Assembly: GCA_015064635.1 (NCBI GenBank)
Contig: SVRV01000016.1
Coordinates: forward strand, 1-47,112
Length of the DNA: 47,112 nucleotides
Direction of reading: 5' to 3'
Source: Oscillospiraceae bacterium
GTDB lineage: Bacteria; Bacillota; Clostridia; Oscillospirales; SIG627
Made by a program: the position numbers and the translations under genes. Below are positions 15,788 to 23,763 of this stretch, piece after piece (position 1 is the first letter of the stretch; each line of letters begins with the position of its first letter). The notes under the pieces are model-generated. The model searched no databases and had not been told where the DNA came from. It saw only the letters and a program-made list of their open reading frames with translations.

Positions 15788-18047
15788 GAAAATGATAAGA
15801 ATTATTGCAATAATTCTTGCAGCACTTATGTTGCTTGGTCTTTTTGTTGTTGCTATAGATGCTTTAGCAGCCGGTGAAACACCTGTTGAAACAGAAGATT
15901 TAACAACTGAACCCCAGAATAACGGCGGAGATGACATCTCCGCCGAAACTCTCACTAAAGTAAAGACAACAGTGCCCGAATTACCGTCGGGTTATTTTTA
16001 TCTTACCGATCCCGCAAAAACTCCGCGCAATATTTCGGAGCTCGTTCCTCATCTTGATGCTGTAACAAAGGCTATACGTGTCGGAATATACTATATTTAC
16101 GGTTCAAATAATTGCCTGGCTTTCAGTCACAATATAAACTCGGTAAAGGGCGGACTTGCTCTTTATTCCACCTTTGGTGACGAATACACCTTCTACAATA
16201 TTGTGGACAAGGGTGTTACTGTAATGCGTGACTTCTCCGCTAAAAGAAACTCGTCAGGCATTTATTACCACACTACCTCGGGTAACACACATATAATATA
16301 TCATTGTATCACAGAACAGCCGATCCCTCTTGACAGCCTTGATAAAACAATTGCGGATTACAAGAAAATATTGGGCGCAGATTCAACTGTATTTCCGCTA
16401 TATGTCAGCGGAAAAGCGTATATAGGCGTGGGAACGTATGCAAACAAGGATGCATCAGCCGCAGACTGTGAAAACATGAAAGCAAAGCTCGGCGTAAACT
16501 TTGTTCCCAGAGTACCCAACAATACCTCCCTCAGCGTAATTGAAACTGAAAGCGGAAAGATTCTATTTAAAATTGATACAACCGACCAAGCACTTTATGT
16601 AAGACCGCTTCAAAACACTGCCGAAACAAATTACATAAAAACAAACGTAGGTAATATTTACGACGGTACATTTGAATATAAAACCACCATAAACGGAATG
16701 TACCTTGTCAATATACTTGATATAGAGGATTATATAAAGAGCGTTCTTCCTTACGAAATATCGGCTTCATGGCCCGATGAATGTCTTAAAGCCTTTTCCA
16801 TAGTTGTGCGTTCATATACCCTTTCAATGCTTGGAAAATCTCACAGACAGCAGGATTTTGATATGTGTGACGAAACTCACTGTCAGGCATATCGAGGAAG
16901 ACTTCGTTCCACTGTCAGAACTGATGCCGCAGTAGATGCAACTCTCAACATAGTACTTGCATATAATTCAAAGGTTTGCGAGACCTTTTACTATGCTATT
17001 GCCGGCGGCGTAAGTGAGTCAGCCGAGCTTGTCTGGGGAGGCACAAATTACCCGTATCTTGTTTCTCAACCAATACCCGATGAAAAATATTGGAACTATA
17101 CCAACGGCATATGGAGCTTTGAGGTGTCAGAAAGTGAATTGTTTTCCTACCTTCAGAAGCAATCCACTGTGGCAAGATATGTAAAAAATCCCATAACCTC
17201 TGTGCGTGTGTCAAAATACACCGATGCAGGATATGCATACGAACTCGAGATAACCGATTCCAGCGGAACAGTATCAACCTTTACCAAGTGTGATAATATA
17301 AGATCAATTCTGACCAAGTATGCCAAGAGCTCACGTCTTACCATAGGTAAAAGCATACAGGTAACGGTAAATGACGGAAAGACCGTTACCATCGACCCAT
17401 ACAATGTTGTACAAACCGATAAAGACGGAAAGCCTGTTATGAATACCATTGCCGCAGGAGGCTCATCGGCACAAACTGTTATTTCGGGCGATGGAACTGT
17501 GACAACTCTTCCCGTAAGCGAGGATTCAAACTATATAATATCGGGAACAGGATGGGGACACGGCGTAGGACTCAGTCAGTACGGTGCCCGAGACATGGCT
17601 AATAACGGATATCTCTGGCATGAGATTGCTACATTTTTCTTCCCGGGAGCTTATCTTGCAAAGCTTGGCGACCTTTCAACCAATATTATGCCTCCCAAAG
17701 AGCCGGAGGTAGAAACACCAAGCACCGAAACACCAAGCACCGAAACACCAAGCACCGAAACACCGAGTACCGAAACACCGAGCACCGAAGCACCGAGTAC
17801 CGAAACTCCGAGTACCGAAACACCAAGTACCGAAACACCGAGTACCGAAACACCGAGTACCGAAACTCCAAGTACAGAAGCACCGAGTACCGAAACTCCA
17901 AGTACAGAAGCACCGAGTACCGAAACTCCAAGTACAGAAGCACCGAGTACCGAAACACCGAGTACCGAAACACCCGAGGAGGAATCATCAGGCGTAAAGG
18001 TAGTAGTAAGTACGAAAAGGGACAGAAATGTACAAACCAATGAATAA
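15774..18047 (+). CDS. SpoIID/LytB-domain protein with Thr-Pro-Ser-Thr-Glu repeat tail
   Basis: A 757-residue exported protein: signal/anchor helix (about 8-30), SPOR-like middle, SpoIID domain (about 300-620) and a repeat tail. SpoIID-type lytic transglycosylases cleave peptidoglycan strands. The expected features are present: VLPYEISASWPDECLKAF with the catalytic-position Glu, the zinc-site CDETHCQAY and the GWGHGVGLSQYGA motif. From residue 648 there are 17 five-residue TPSTE/APSTE units, a flexible wall-spanning stalk, with no LPxTG motif. The start is TTG at 15774, preceded by GAGGAG at 9 bases; an ATG at 15792 lacks a ribosome binding site. It is not the compact SpoIID of the engulfment complex, so its role is uncertain. 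Confidence 0.85.
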   Translation: MYKNKKMIRIIAIILAALMLLGLFVVAIDALAAGETPVETEDLTTEPQNNGGDDISAETLTKVKTTVPELPSGYFYLTDPAKTPRNISELVPHLDAVTKAIRVGIYYIYGSNNCLAFSHNINSVKGGLALYSTFGDEYTFYNIVDKGVTVMRDFSAKRNSSGIYYHTTSGNTHIIYHCITEQPIPLDSLDKTIADYKKILGADSTVFPLYVSGKAYIGVGTYANKDASAADCENMKAKLGVNFVPRVPNNTSLSVIETESGKILFKIDTTDQALYVRPLQNTAETNYIKTNVGNIYDGTFEYKTTINGMYLVNILDIEDYIKSVLPYEISASWPDECLKAFSIVVRSYTLSMLGKSHRQQDFDMCDETHCQAYRGRLRSTVRTDAAVDATLNIVLAYNSKVCETFYYAIAGGVSESAELVWGGTNYPYLVSQPIPDEKYWNYTNGIWSFEVSESELFSYLQKQSTVARYVKNPITSVRVSKYTDAGYAYELEITDSSGTVSTFTKCDNIRSILTKYAKSSRLTIGKSIQVTVNDGKTVTIDPYNVVQTDKDGKPVMNTIAAGGSSAQTVISGDGTVTTLPVSEDSNYIISGTGWGHGVGLSQYGARDMANNGYLWHEIATFFFPGAYLAKLGDLSTNIMPPKEPEVETPSTETPSTETPSTETPSTETPSTEAPSTETPSTETPSTETPSTETPSTETPSTEAPSTETPSTEAPSTETPSTEAPSTETPSTETPEEESSGVKVVVSTKRDRNVQTNE
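17715..17969 (+). repeat. 15-bp coding minisatellite, 17 units
   Basis: Seventeen in-frame 15-bp units encode TPSTE or APSTE. A higher-order 30-bp unit (TPSTE-APSTE with identical bases) repeats in the 3' half, indicating recent unit duplication. The copy number is likely to vary between strains through slippage. Confidence 0.95.
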
Positions 18048-18083
18048 AAGCAGTAGGACGAGTTATTTCGTCCTACTGCTTTT
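18046..18083. terminator. Bidirectional terminator between convergent genes
   Basis: A perfect 16-bp stem (18046-18061 with 18068-18083), a GTTATT loop, and A/T runs on either side. It ends the SpoIID-like gene and, on the other strand, the Nudix gene. Confidence 0.92.
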
Positions 18084-18094
18084 TTGCGAACCGG

Positions 18095-18634
18095 TTATTT
18101 GGATTCGGTCAGTGCGCAAACCTTTAATACAAGCGCTTGAGTTTTGCCGTCGATTATTTCGCCGCTTAAAACCATTTTCTTTGCTTCTTCAAGAGGGATT
18201 TGCAGGGTATCCAGGAATTCATCCTCGTCGAGCTTCATGTCTCCGAAGTCTAATCCTGTAGCCATATAAAGTCGTATGTTTTCATCACAAAAGCCTGCGG
18301 TTGAGATAAAATCTCCAAGGTAGGTTATTTTTTCTGCAGTGCATCCGGTTTCCTCTTTTAACTCACGAACTGCACAAAGATATGGATCTTCATCAATTGT
18401 ATCAAGCTTTCCTGCAGGAAGCTCAATGAGCTCTTTTCCGATGGGATATCTGAATTGACGTACAAATATCAGCTTGCCGTCATCGGTCAATGGAGCAACA
18501 CAAGCAGCTCCTTTGTGTCGTACCACATCACGTGTTGCTTCCTTTCCGTTTTCAAGCTCTACCGTATCGAAATATACTTTAATTATGTTTCCGTCGTATT
18601 TGAGTTCACTTTTTAATTTCTTTTCTGTATGCAT
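18095..18634 (-). CDS. nudF: Nudix hydrolase, ADP-ribose pyrophosphatase type
   Basis: A 179-residue Nudix protein. It has the ELPAGKLD lead-in and the REL.EETG core of the Nudix box typical of ADP-ribose pyrophosphatases (NudF/YqkG), although the loop between Gly and Glu is one residue longer than the canonical GX5E. The family splits ADP-ribose into AMP and ribose 5-phosphate. It lies 9 bases after the dGTPase-like gene and ends the leftward operon that begins with spoIIGA or with the YlmC/YmxH gene. Confidence 0.88.
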   Translation of the reverse strand: MHTEKKLKSELKYDGNIIKVYFDTVELENGKEATRDVVRHKGAACVAPLTDDGKLIFVRQFRYPIGKELIELPAGKLDTIDEDPYLCAVRELKEETGCTAEKITYLGDFISTAGFCDENIRLYMATGLDFGDMKLDEDEFLDTLQIPLEEAKKMVLSGEIIDGKTQALVLKVCALTESK

Positions 18635-18643
18635 AATACTTAC

Positions 18644-19846
18644 TTAAAAGCTGATTATTTCATTATAAGTGTCAATGGCAAATTTGTCTGTCATTCCGGA
18701 TATATATGTAATAATAGCCTTTTTATACTCCTTTTCATTTCCTATATCAAAAATTATATCGTTTTTATATTCCGCACTTCTCATTTCGGTGTATCCGATA
18801 AGCCATGTGGTGAATCTTTCGGCTATTTGAGGATAATACACGGACAGTCTTCTAAGCTCATCGAATGTATATATACCATTCCATGTTTCAGAAAGAAGCT
18901 CATAAATTTGATTTATAACAAGCTTGAAAAATTTATCCGAATACTCAACTCTTTTGCATCGATAAATGTTTTCGAGATTAAACTTGTTCATAACGTCCAT
19001 AGCTCTCTTTAAAGCAGGGGAGAGGGCGATACCTCGCTCGGGAGAGGAATTTTCACAAACGTCGGTGACGAATCTGTTGAGAAGAATGGTGTTGTTGATT
19101 TTTTCCCCCAACACCTCGGACAGTTCCTCTTGAATTTCATTTATCTTCTGGGGTTGGAAAATCCCAAGGTCAATGGCATCGTTGATGTCACGTCCGATAT
19201 ATGAAATTCTGTCGGAAATTTTTACAACACAGCCTTCATATGTAAAAGGCTGAAATTTGCTGGGAGCGGTAAACTCCTTTTCCAAATCAATAGCGTCATC
19301 ACGCGGAATAATTCCGTCGTCGCTTACCTCTCCGCAATGTGAAACGATTCCGTCCCTTACAGCGTATGTCAGGTCAAGATTTCTTCTGCATTTTTCATAG
19401 TCCTCAAGAAGTTCAATTTTGTCAACTACCCAAAGACCGTTTCTTTCGTGCCAAAAGGGTTCACCGATTTCAGCCTTTGATATCTCGGACAAGAATTTTT
19501 CACCCTTATGACCGAAGGGAGCATGTCCCAGGTCGTGGGCTACTGAAATTGCACGGGTAAGCTCGGTATTGAGTCCAAGATATTTTGCTATGGTATAGCT
19601 GATTGATTCAACGTGATTCACATGCTCTATACGTGTACATATATGGTCGCTTTGAGGAGAGAAAAAGACCTGCGTTTTATTTCTCAGTCGTCTGTATGCG
19701 GATGAGTTTATAATACGTGTATAATCTCTGACAAAAGTGGAACGCATATCGCCATCCTGCTGGTACAGTACGGTGTTGCGCTTTATAATGCTTTCCCACT
19801 TGGGGTTATTTTCGTTGGCTGCAAATTCTTTAAGAATTCCCTGCAT
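18644..19846 (-). CDS. dgt: dGTP triphosphohydrolase-like HD protein
   Basis: A 400-residue HD-domain protein of the Dgt/dNTPase family. The opening NTVLYQQDGDMRSTFVRDYT and YRRLRNKTQVF are characteristic. The metal site reads H75 (RIEHVNHVE), H104-D105 (AHDLGHAPFGHKGE) and a later Asp in KISDRISYIGRDI. Members hydrolyse dNTPs to nucleoside and triphosphate and tune dNTP pools. It lies between the YlmC/YmxH gene and the Nudix gene on the same strand, giving two nucleotide-sanitising enzymes in a row. Confidence 0.9.
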   Translation of the reverse strand: MQGILKEFAANENNPKWESIIKRNTVLYQQDGDMRSTFVRDYTRIINSSAYRRLRNKTQVFFSPQSDHICTRIEHVNHVESISYTIAKYLGLNTELTRAISVAHDLGHAPFGHKGEKFLSEISKAEIGEPFWHERNGLWVVDKIELLEDYEKCRRNLDLTYAVRDGIVSHCGEVSDDGIIPRDDAIDLEKEFTAPSKFQPFTYEGCVVKISDRISYIGRDINDAIDLGIFQPQKINEIQEELSEVLGEKINNTILLNRFVTDVCENSSPERGIALSPALKRAMDVMNKFNLENIYRCKRVEYSDKFFKLVINQIYELLSETWNGIYTFDELRRLSVYYPQIAERFTTWLIGYTEMRSAEYKNDIIFDIGNEKEYKKAIITYISGMTDKFAIDTYNEIISF

Positions 19847-19878
19847 CTAACATCACCTCTAAGTGATTATATCAAATA

Positions 19879-20172
19879 TTACGGCTTTTTACAACAGTTT
19901 TTTGCAGTTTTTGGTACGTTGAAGCAGGATTTTATTAAAATAATGTCATTTCCTATCTTGCAGATATCATCAAAAGCAAATTTTATTGCCTCTTTTTTCT
20001 TTGAAAAAGGATTTTTGCAATTTGAAGTAATGCAAAAGAAACGTATTTTACCGCTTTCGATTTCTATATCTCCGTCATCTATGTAACCGAGTCTTTCTCC
20101 TGTAACTGTGTTTATAACTTCCTTTGAAAAAAGAGCCCTCAATGTTATGCTGCGTGATTTAAGTTCACTCAT
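19879..20172 (-). CDS. YlmC/YmxH family sporulation protein (PRC-barrel)
   Basis: A 97-residue protein with the single PRC-barrel-like domain of the YlmC/YmxH family (SELKSRSITLRALFSKEVINTV, then GERLGYIDDGDIEI). Members are conserved in endospore formers and often sit near sigE or sigG; the biochemical role is not established. Here it follows sigE, separated by a short hairpin. Confidence 0.85.
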   Translation of the reverse strand: MSELKSRSITLRALFSKEVINTVTGERLGYIDDGDIEIESGKIRFFCITSNCKNPFSKKKEAIKFAFDDICKIGNDIILIKSCFNVPKTAKNCCKKP

Positions 20173-20191
20173 AAGACCTCCAAAACAATAA

Positions 20192-20211
20192 GACCGCCCG
20201 AAAGGACGGTC
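20192..20211 (-). terminator. Hairpin after sigE (partial terminator)
   Basis: An 8-bp stem (20192-20199 with 20204-20211; G-U wobble on the minus-strand RNA) around a four-base loop, GAAA as written. The run of T's after it is broken (TTATTGTTTT), so it may only reduce read-through from the YlmC/YmxH gene region. On the minus strand it actually precedes sigE. Confidence 0.45.
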
Positions 20212-20218
20212 ATAATTT

Positions 20219-20941
20219 TTAAAATATACCCGCCTCTTTAATTATATCGCGCTTGAGTTGATTTATGATTCTTTTTTCAAGACGGGATATATAGGACTGG
20301 GATATTCCCATAGAGTCGGCAAGCTCTTTTTGAGTCATTTCTTTTCTTCCGCACAAGCCGAATCTTGTGCATATAATTTCACGGTCTCTTTCCGATAGAC
20401 GGCTTATTGCTTTGTATATCATCGTTTTTTCTTCTTCGGCTTCGATACCTTTTTGCACTTCGTCACTGTCACTTCCAAGAACGTCACCGAGAAGCAGCTC
20501 GTTACCGTCCCAATCGGTATTCAGCGGCTCGTCAATTGATACCTCAAGCTTTAACGGTACTGTTTTTCTTATGTACATCAGTATTTCGTTTTCGATACAC
20601 TTTGAAGCATAGGTGGCAATTTTTATGTTTTTCATCGGATTAAAGGTATTTATTGCCTTTACAAGTCCAATTGTTCCGATAGATACAAGGTCATCCGTGC
20701 CAATGTTTGTGCTTTCAAATTTTTTTGATATGTACACTACCAGTCTAAGATTATGAGCGATAAGCTTGTTGCGGCATTCTGCGGCAAATTCTTTGTCGGT
20801 GCTCAACAGTCCCGACAGTGCAAACGCTTCCTCGTCCGGAGAAAGTGGTGGTGGGAGATTTGTGCTTGATGAAATGTAGTAGGTTTCATTTTTTGTAAGA
20901 CGCTTGAAAAATTCTCTTATTCTTTTAAAAAGCTTTATCAT
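20219..20941 (-). CDS. sigE: Sporulation sigma factor SigE (pro-SigE)
   Basis: A 240-residue sigma-70 factor. The start is the ATG at 20941 (MIKLFKRIREFF), preceded by AGGAG; a longer in-frame start at 21001 would run into spoIIGA. An N-terminal pro-region of about 25-30 residues precedes the core and would be cleaved by SpoIIGA. Region 2 is clear (DLVSIGTIGLVKAI, then ATYASKCIENEILMYIRK), and region 4 has the HTH MTQKELADSMGISQSYISRLEKR. SigE drives the early mother-cell programme, including spoIIIA and spoIVA in this window. No sigG gene follows, unlike the B. subtilis order. Confidence 0.95.
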   Translation of the reverse strand: MIKLFKRIREFFKRLTKNETYYISSSTNLPPPLSPDEEAFALSGLLSTDKEFAAECRNKLIAHNLRLVVYISKKFESTNIGTDDLVSIGTIGLVKAINTFNPMKNIKIATYASKCIENEILMYIRKTVPLKLEVSIDEPLNTDWDGNELLLGDVLGSDSDEVQKGIEAEEEKTMIYKAISRLSERDREIICTRFGLCGRKEMTQKELADSMGISQSYISRLEKRIINQLKRDIIKEAGIF

Positions 20942-20948
20942 AAAACTC

Positions 20949-21725
20949 CTATAAAAGCGGTGCGATGCCGTCAAATCCGCCGTATTTTCCACCGTTGGCA
21001 TCGGGTACCACTATAAATTCCTCACTGTTATATTTTTTCTCTTTAAATTCTACCTTGTCGGGTATAAATCCCATAACCGAGCCTTTTCCCGATGCGGTAT
21101 CAATAGGGATAACGTAGCATTTTTCACGTTCAAAAATAGTATCTGTCTCACCTGTGCACTCCTTTATTGAATCTGCTCTTACAAAAATAACTCTTTTTCT
21201 GGTTGAACTCTCTCTTACCAAATTTCCGCTGTCCATCATCAAAAGGACATTACAGCTTTTACCTCTGTGTGAAATTTTTGCATTTACTCCAAGGGTTGAC
21301 ATCCTTTTCTTCAAAACAAGCTCTGAAAGCGTGTAAAATTTATTTCCCAAAACAGATATAAGTATTATAACAGCGGCAAGAGCAACTCCCTTTTTAGGAA
21401 AAAGAGCGGACAGATTTTTCAGTGCCCAAACGAATCCTCCGATAAAAATTTCAGCCCCCGAGAATATTGCCAATGCACCGAGCTTGTAAAGAGTACTTTT
21501 TTTAGCGGTAATCAGCGATACCATAATAAATGATATTGCAATATGTAATCCCAAGGGAAATGAAAAAACAATGTTTGCCGTAGAATAAAAAGCCCCTATA
21601 AGTGCTCCGATAAAGCATTTTACGTGAGATTCGGGTAAAAAGAGTATTTTTTGAGACGAAAAAAGAGCCAAGTAATCAAGTGCAAGATTTATAACAAAAT
21701 AAACGTCAATGTAAATTTTTAACAC
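20949..21725 (-). CDS. spoIIGA: SpoIIGA, aspartic protease that processes pro-SigE
   Basis: A 258-residue protein with five N-terminal membrane helices (about 1-135) and a C-terminal aspartic protease half. The catalytic motif is MMDSGN with D165, matching the DTGN/DSGN of SpoIIGA. The enzyme sits in the septal membrane, is activated by SpoIIR from the forespore and removes the pro-sequence of SigE encoded 7 bases downstream. The start is GTG at 21725; AAGAGG abuts it closely. The upstream promoter has the long spacer expected of spoIIG. Confidence 0.93.
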   Translation of the reverse strand: MLKIYIDVYFVINLALDYLALFSSQKILFLPESHVKCFIGALIGAFYSTANIVFSFPLGLHIAISFIMVSLITAKKSTLYKLGALAIFSGAEIFIGGFVWALKNLSALFPKKGVALAAVIILISVLGNKFYTLSELVLKKRMSTLGVNAKISHRGKSCNVLLMMDSGNLVRESSTRKRVIFVRADSIKECTGETDTIFEREKCYVIPIDTASGKGSVMGFIPDKVEFKEKKYNSEEFIVVPDANGGKYGGFDGIAPLL

Positions 21726-21738
21726 CTCTTTTGGCTTT

Positions 21739-21771
21739 ATTATAGCGTGTTTCGGTGTAATTTTTTGTCAT
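21739..21771 (-). promoter_or_regulatory. spoIIG-type promoter with 21-bp spacer
   Basis: On the minus strand ATGACA (21766-21771) and TATAAT (21739-21744) are 21 bp apart. This recalls the B. subtilis spoIIG promoter, a SigA promoter with an over-long spacer that needs Spo0A~P. Two ACCGAA copies 22 bp apart may be degenerate 0A boxes. Confidence 0.5.
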
Positions 21772-21789
21772 ATTCGGTAGCATAAAAAA

Positions 21790-21822
21790 GTGAATGTAAA
21801 AACGCTTGATTTTTACATTCAC
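21790..21822 (-). terminator. Hairpin upstream of spoIIG and downstream of nothing on the plus strand
   Basis: A perfect 13-bp stem (21790-21802 with 21810-21822) with a 7-nt loop. It lies just after the stop of the leftward MutT-like gene and should end that transcript before the spoIIGA promoter. Confidence 0.75.
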
Positions 21823-21842
21823 ATAAAATTCGAGTAAGTATA

Positions 21843-22307
21843 TCAGATTAATTTGTTATTAAGCACAGCCTTGACCAGCTCATCTCCCTTGTATTCAAGC
21901 TTTAGTGAAAAGAATGGGGTATCTTTTTCAAGAAGGTCAAAGAAAATTTTATCTCCTTCCCACAACGGTAGATTTTTTACATCCGATTTTGGTACCCATT
22001 CCAGAATACCTTCGTCGCATTCCTTTATTTCACCCGTGTATTCTTTTCCTATAAACAGGTGCATATACTCAGTTTCCCATATATCTGATACAAATGTAAC
22101 TATTCCTCTGTAATCAAAATCAGTAAGAGTGAGCCCGGTCTCCTCAAAGGTTTCTCTTATGACACATTCCTCGGGACTTTCTTTGTCTTCAAATTTTCCA
22201 CCGACGCCCACCCATTTGTCGTGGTTCAGGTCATTTTCCTTTTTTATACGGTGGAGCATGAGATACTTTTCATCTTTTTCTATATAACAAAGTGTGGTGT
22301 TTCTCAT
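21843..22307 (-). CDS. Nudix hydrolase, MutT/8-oxo-dGTPase type
   Basis: A 154-residue Nudix protein. The box fits the consensus exactly: GKFEDKE, seven residues, RETFEETGL (about 37-60). The start MRNTTLCYIEKDEKYLMLHR and the W at WVGVGGK are like the MTH1/8-oxo-dGTP diphosphatase group, so nucleotide-pool cleaning is the likely role; the exact substrate is unproven. It is monocistronic, divergent from the Y-family polymerase gene, and ends in a hairpin. Confidence 0.88.
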   Translation of the reverse strand: MRNTTLCYIEKDEKYLMLHRIKKENDLNHDKWVGVGGKFEDKESPEECVIRETFEETGLTLTDFDYRGIVTFVSDIWETEYMHLFIGKEYTGEIKECDEGILEWVPKSDVKNLPLWEGDKIFFDLLEKDTPFFSLKLEYKGDELVKAVLNNKLI

Positions 22308-22343
22308 TTTATATCATCTCCTTATATTATATATTACCATAAA

Positions 22344-22398
22344 TTTCGTAAATTGCAATTACGAAAATAAGTAAAATACAATTGACAAGTTACGAAAA
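22344..22398 (+). promoter_or_regulatory. Three TTACGAAA sites over the dinB promoter
   Basis: TTTCGTAA (22344-22351) and TTACGAAA (22359-22366) form an inverted repeat around a 7-nt centre. A third TTACGAAA (22390-22397) lies between the -35 and -10 boxes. The pattern suggests a repressor operator. It does not fit the usual GAAC-N4-GTTC LexA box of Firmicutes. Confidence 0.5.
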
Positions 22399-22409
22399 AT
22401 CGGTATAAT
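22382..22409 (+). promoter_or_regulatory. SigA promoter of dinB
   Basis: TTGACA (22382-22387) and TATAAT (22404-22409) with a 16-bp spacer, 22 bases upstream of the polymerase ATG. Confidence 0.85.
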
Positions 22410-22431
22410 AATATTGAAAGGATGGTTTTGA

Positions 22432-23715
22432 ATGAAAGGTTATTACGATATTGAGGAATATGAAGCATATTATAGGGCAAGAGACAACGGAGCATATAGG
22501 GTGATTTTACACTCCGATTTAAATAATTTTTTTGCTTCCGTTGAGTGCATTCTTGAGCCGAGACTGAAGAATATCCCTATGGCGGTTTGCGGTGATGAGG
22601 AGTTGCGCCACGGAATAGTTCTCGCCAAAAACGAGCTTGCAAAAAGATATGGCGTAAGAACCGGGGATACGATAAGTGATGCTAAACGAAAATGTGATTT
22701 TATTGCAATTCGCAAAACACGCTACGATGAGTATGTCAAACAATCCGTAAGAGTAAGAGAAATATATTTGAGATATGCAACACGTATAGAGACCTTTGGA
22801 ATAGATGAAGCGTGGATTGATATAAGTGCTCTTGCGGCAAGGAGGGGAAAGGATGTTTTTGCCGCAGGTAAAATTATTGCCGATGAGATAAGAAATGCTG
22901 TAAAAAGCGAAACAGGACTTACCGTATCCATAGGAGTAAGCTTCAACAAAACCTTTTCAAAGCTTGCATCCGATATGAAAAAGCCGGATGCCGTAACCGT
23001 TATATCATATAACGATTATCAAAGCATAATATGGAAGATGCCGATACGTGAATTATTATTTGTGGGAAGAAAAACAAATGAGGTTTTAAAAAAGCTGAAA
23101 ATTCAAAACGTAGGTGATGCGGCAAGGCAAAAGCGTGCCGATATGAAAAATCACCTCGGTAAATTCGGTGAGCTGTTATGGGACAGAGCCAACGGATACG
23201 ATCTTTCTCCCGTATCTTATTATCATAATACAGATGAAACAAAGTCTATAAGCAACAGTACCACAACTCCTCACGACCTGACAACCGAAGAAGAGGTGAC
23301 GTCGGTGCTTATTCCTCTTTGTGAAGCTGTAACGGAAGAACTGCGAAGTCGCTCAAAAAAAGCATCAACCGTTAAGGTCTATATCAAATATTCGGATTTT
23401 TCGTCTTTTATCAAGCAGACGAAAACGCTGCCTACCAATTCCACCAAAAGGGTGCTCGATTTAGCCTTGGCTCTTTTTCGTGAGAATGTGGGAGAGTTTT
23501 TTTGTATACGCTCTGTGGGAGTTTCTGTGGAGGGCTTTTCGGATTCGGCTTCAGAGCAGGAGAATATATTTGACATAAAGAGCCCCGTGGATAAAACGCT
23601 TGACCTTCTTCGAGGAAAATACGGAGATGATGTGATAAAGCGTGGGTGTACTGTGAAAAACAAAGCAATAAGCTCCTTTGACAAAAAACACGTGGCATTT
23701 AATTCAAATATATAG
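22432..23715 (+). CDS. dinB: Y-family DNA polymerase (DinB/Pol IV-like)
   Basis: A 427-residue translesion polymerase. The first catalytic Asp is D29 in ILHSDLNNFFASVE, and the second pair is D125-E126 in FGIDEAWIDIS. Palm, fingers and little-finger regions follow, with an HhH-like segment at about 205-235. An N-terminal extension of some 20 residues precedes the usual start; AAAGGATGG precedes the ATG. Such enzymes copy damaged templates at low fidelity. There is no sliding-clamp motif that I can name at the C-terminus. It has its own promoter, with operator-like repeats. Confidence 0.9.
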   Translation: MKGYYDIEEYEAYYRARDNGAYRVILHSDLNNFFASVECILEPRLKNIPMAVCGDEELRHGIVLAKNELAKRYGVRTGDTISDAKRKCDFIAIRKTRYDEYVKQSVRVREIYLRYATRIETFGIDEAWIDISALAARRGKDVFAAGKIIADEIRNAVKSETGLTVSIGVSFNKTFSKLASDMKKPDAVTVISYNDYQSIIWKMPIRELLFVGRKTNEVLKKLKIQNVGDAARQKRADMKNHLGKFGELLWDRANGYDLSPVSYYHNTDETKSISNSTTTPHDLTTEEEVTSVLIPLCEAVTEELRSRSKKASTVKVYIKYSDFSSFIKQTKTLPTNSTKRVLDLALALFRENVGEFFCIRSVGVSVEGFSDSASEQENIFDIKSPVDKTLDLLRGKYGDDVIKRGCTVKNKAISSFDKKHVAFNSNI

Positions 23716-23763
23716 CATAAACTTGTACGGAGAGCCATATCATTTGAAAAAGAGGGAGCAAGG

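Noticed and set aside
17715-17969. CRISPR-like short repeats
   Set aside because: The 15-bp units are contiguous, have no spacers and stay in frame within a recognised gene.
17651-18040. 129-residue repetitive frame on the minus strand
   Set aside because: It is the reverse reading of the TPSTE minisatellite and the SpoIID gene end.
20942-21001. 20-residue N-terminal extension of SigE
   Set aside because: It overlaps the spoIIGA 3' end, and the ATG at 20941 has AGGAG and fits the known pro-SigE start.
23696-23723. SigE promoter before spoIIIAA
   Set aside because: CATAAACT at 23716-23723 resembles a SigE -10 box, but I find no good -35 box at the required distance, so it is not listed as a feature.
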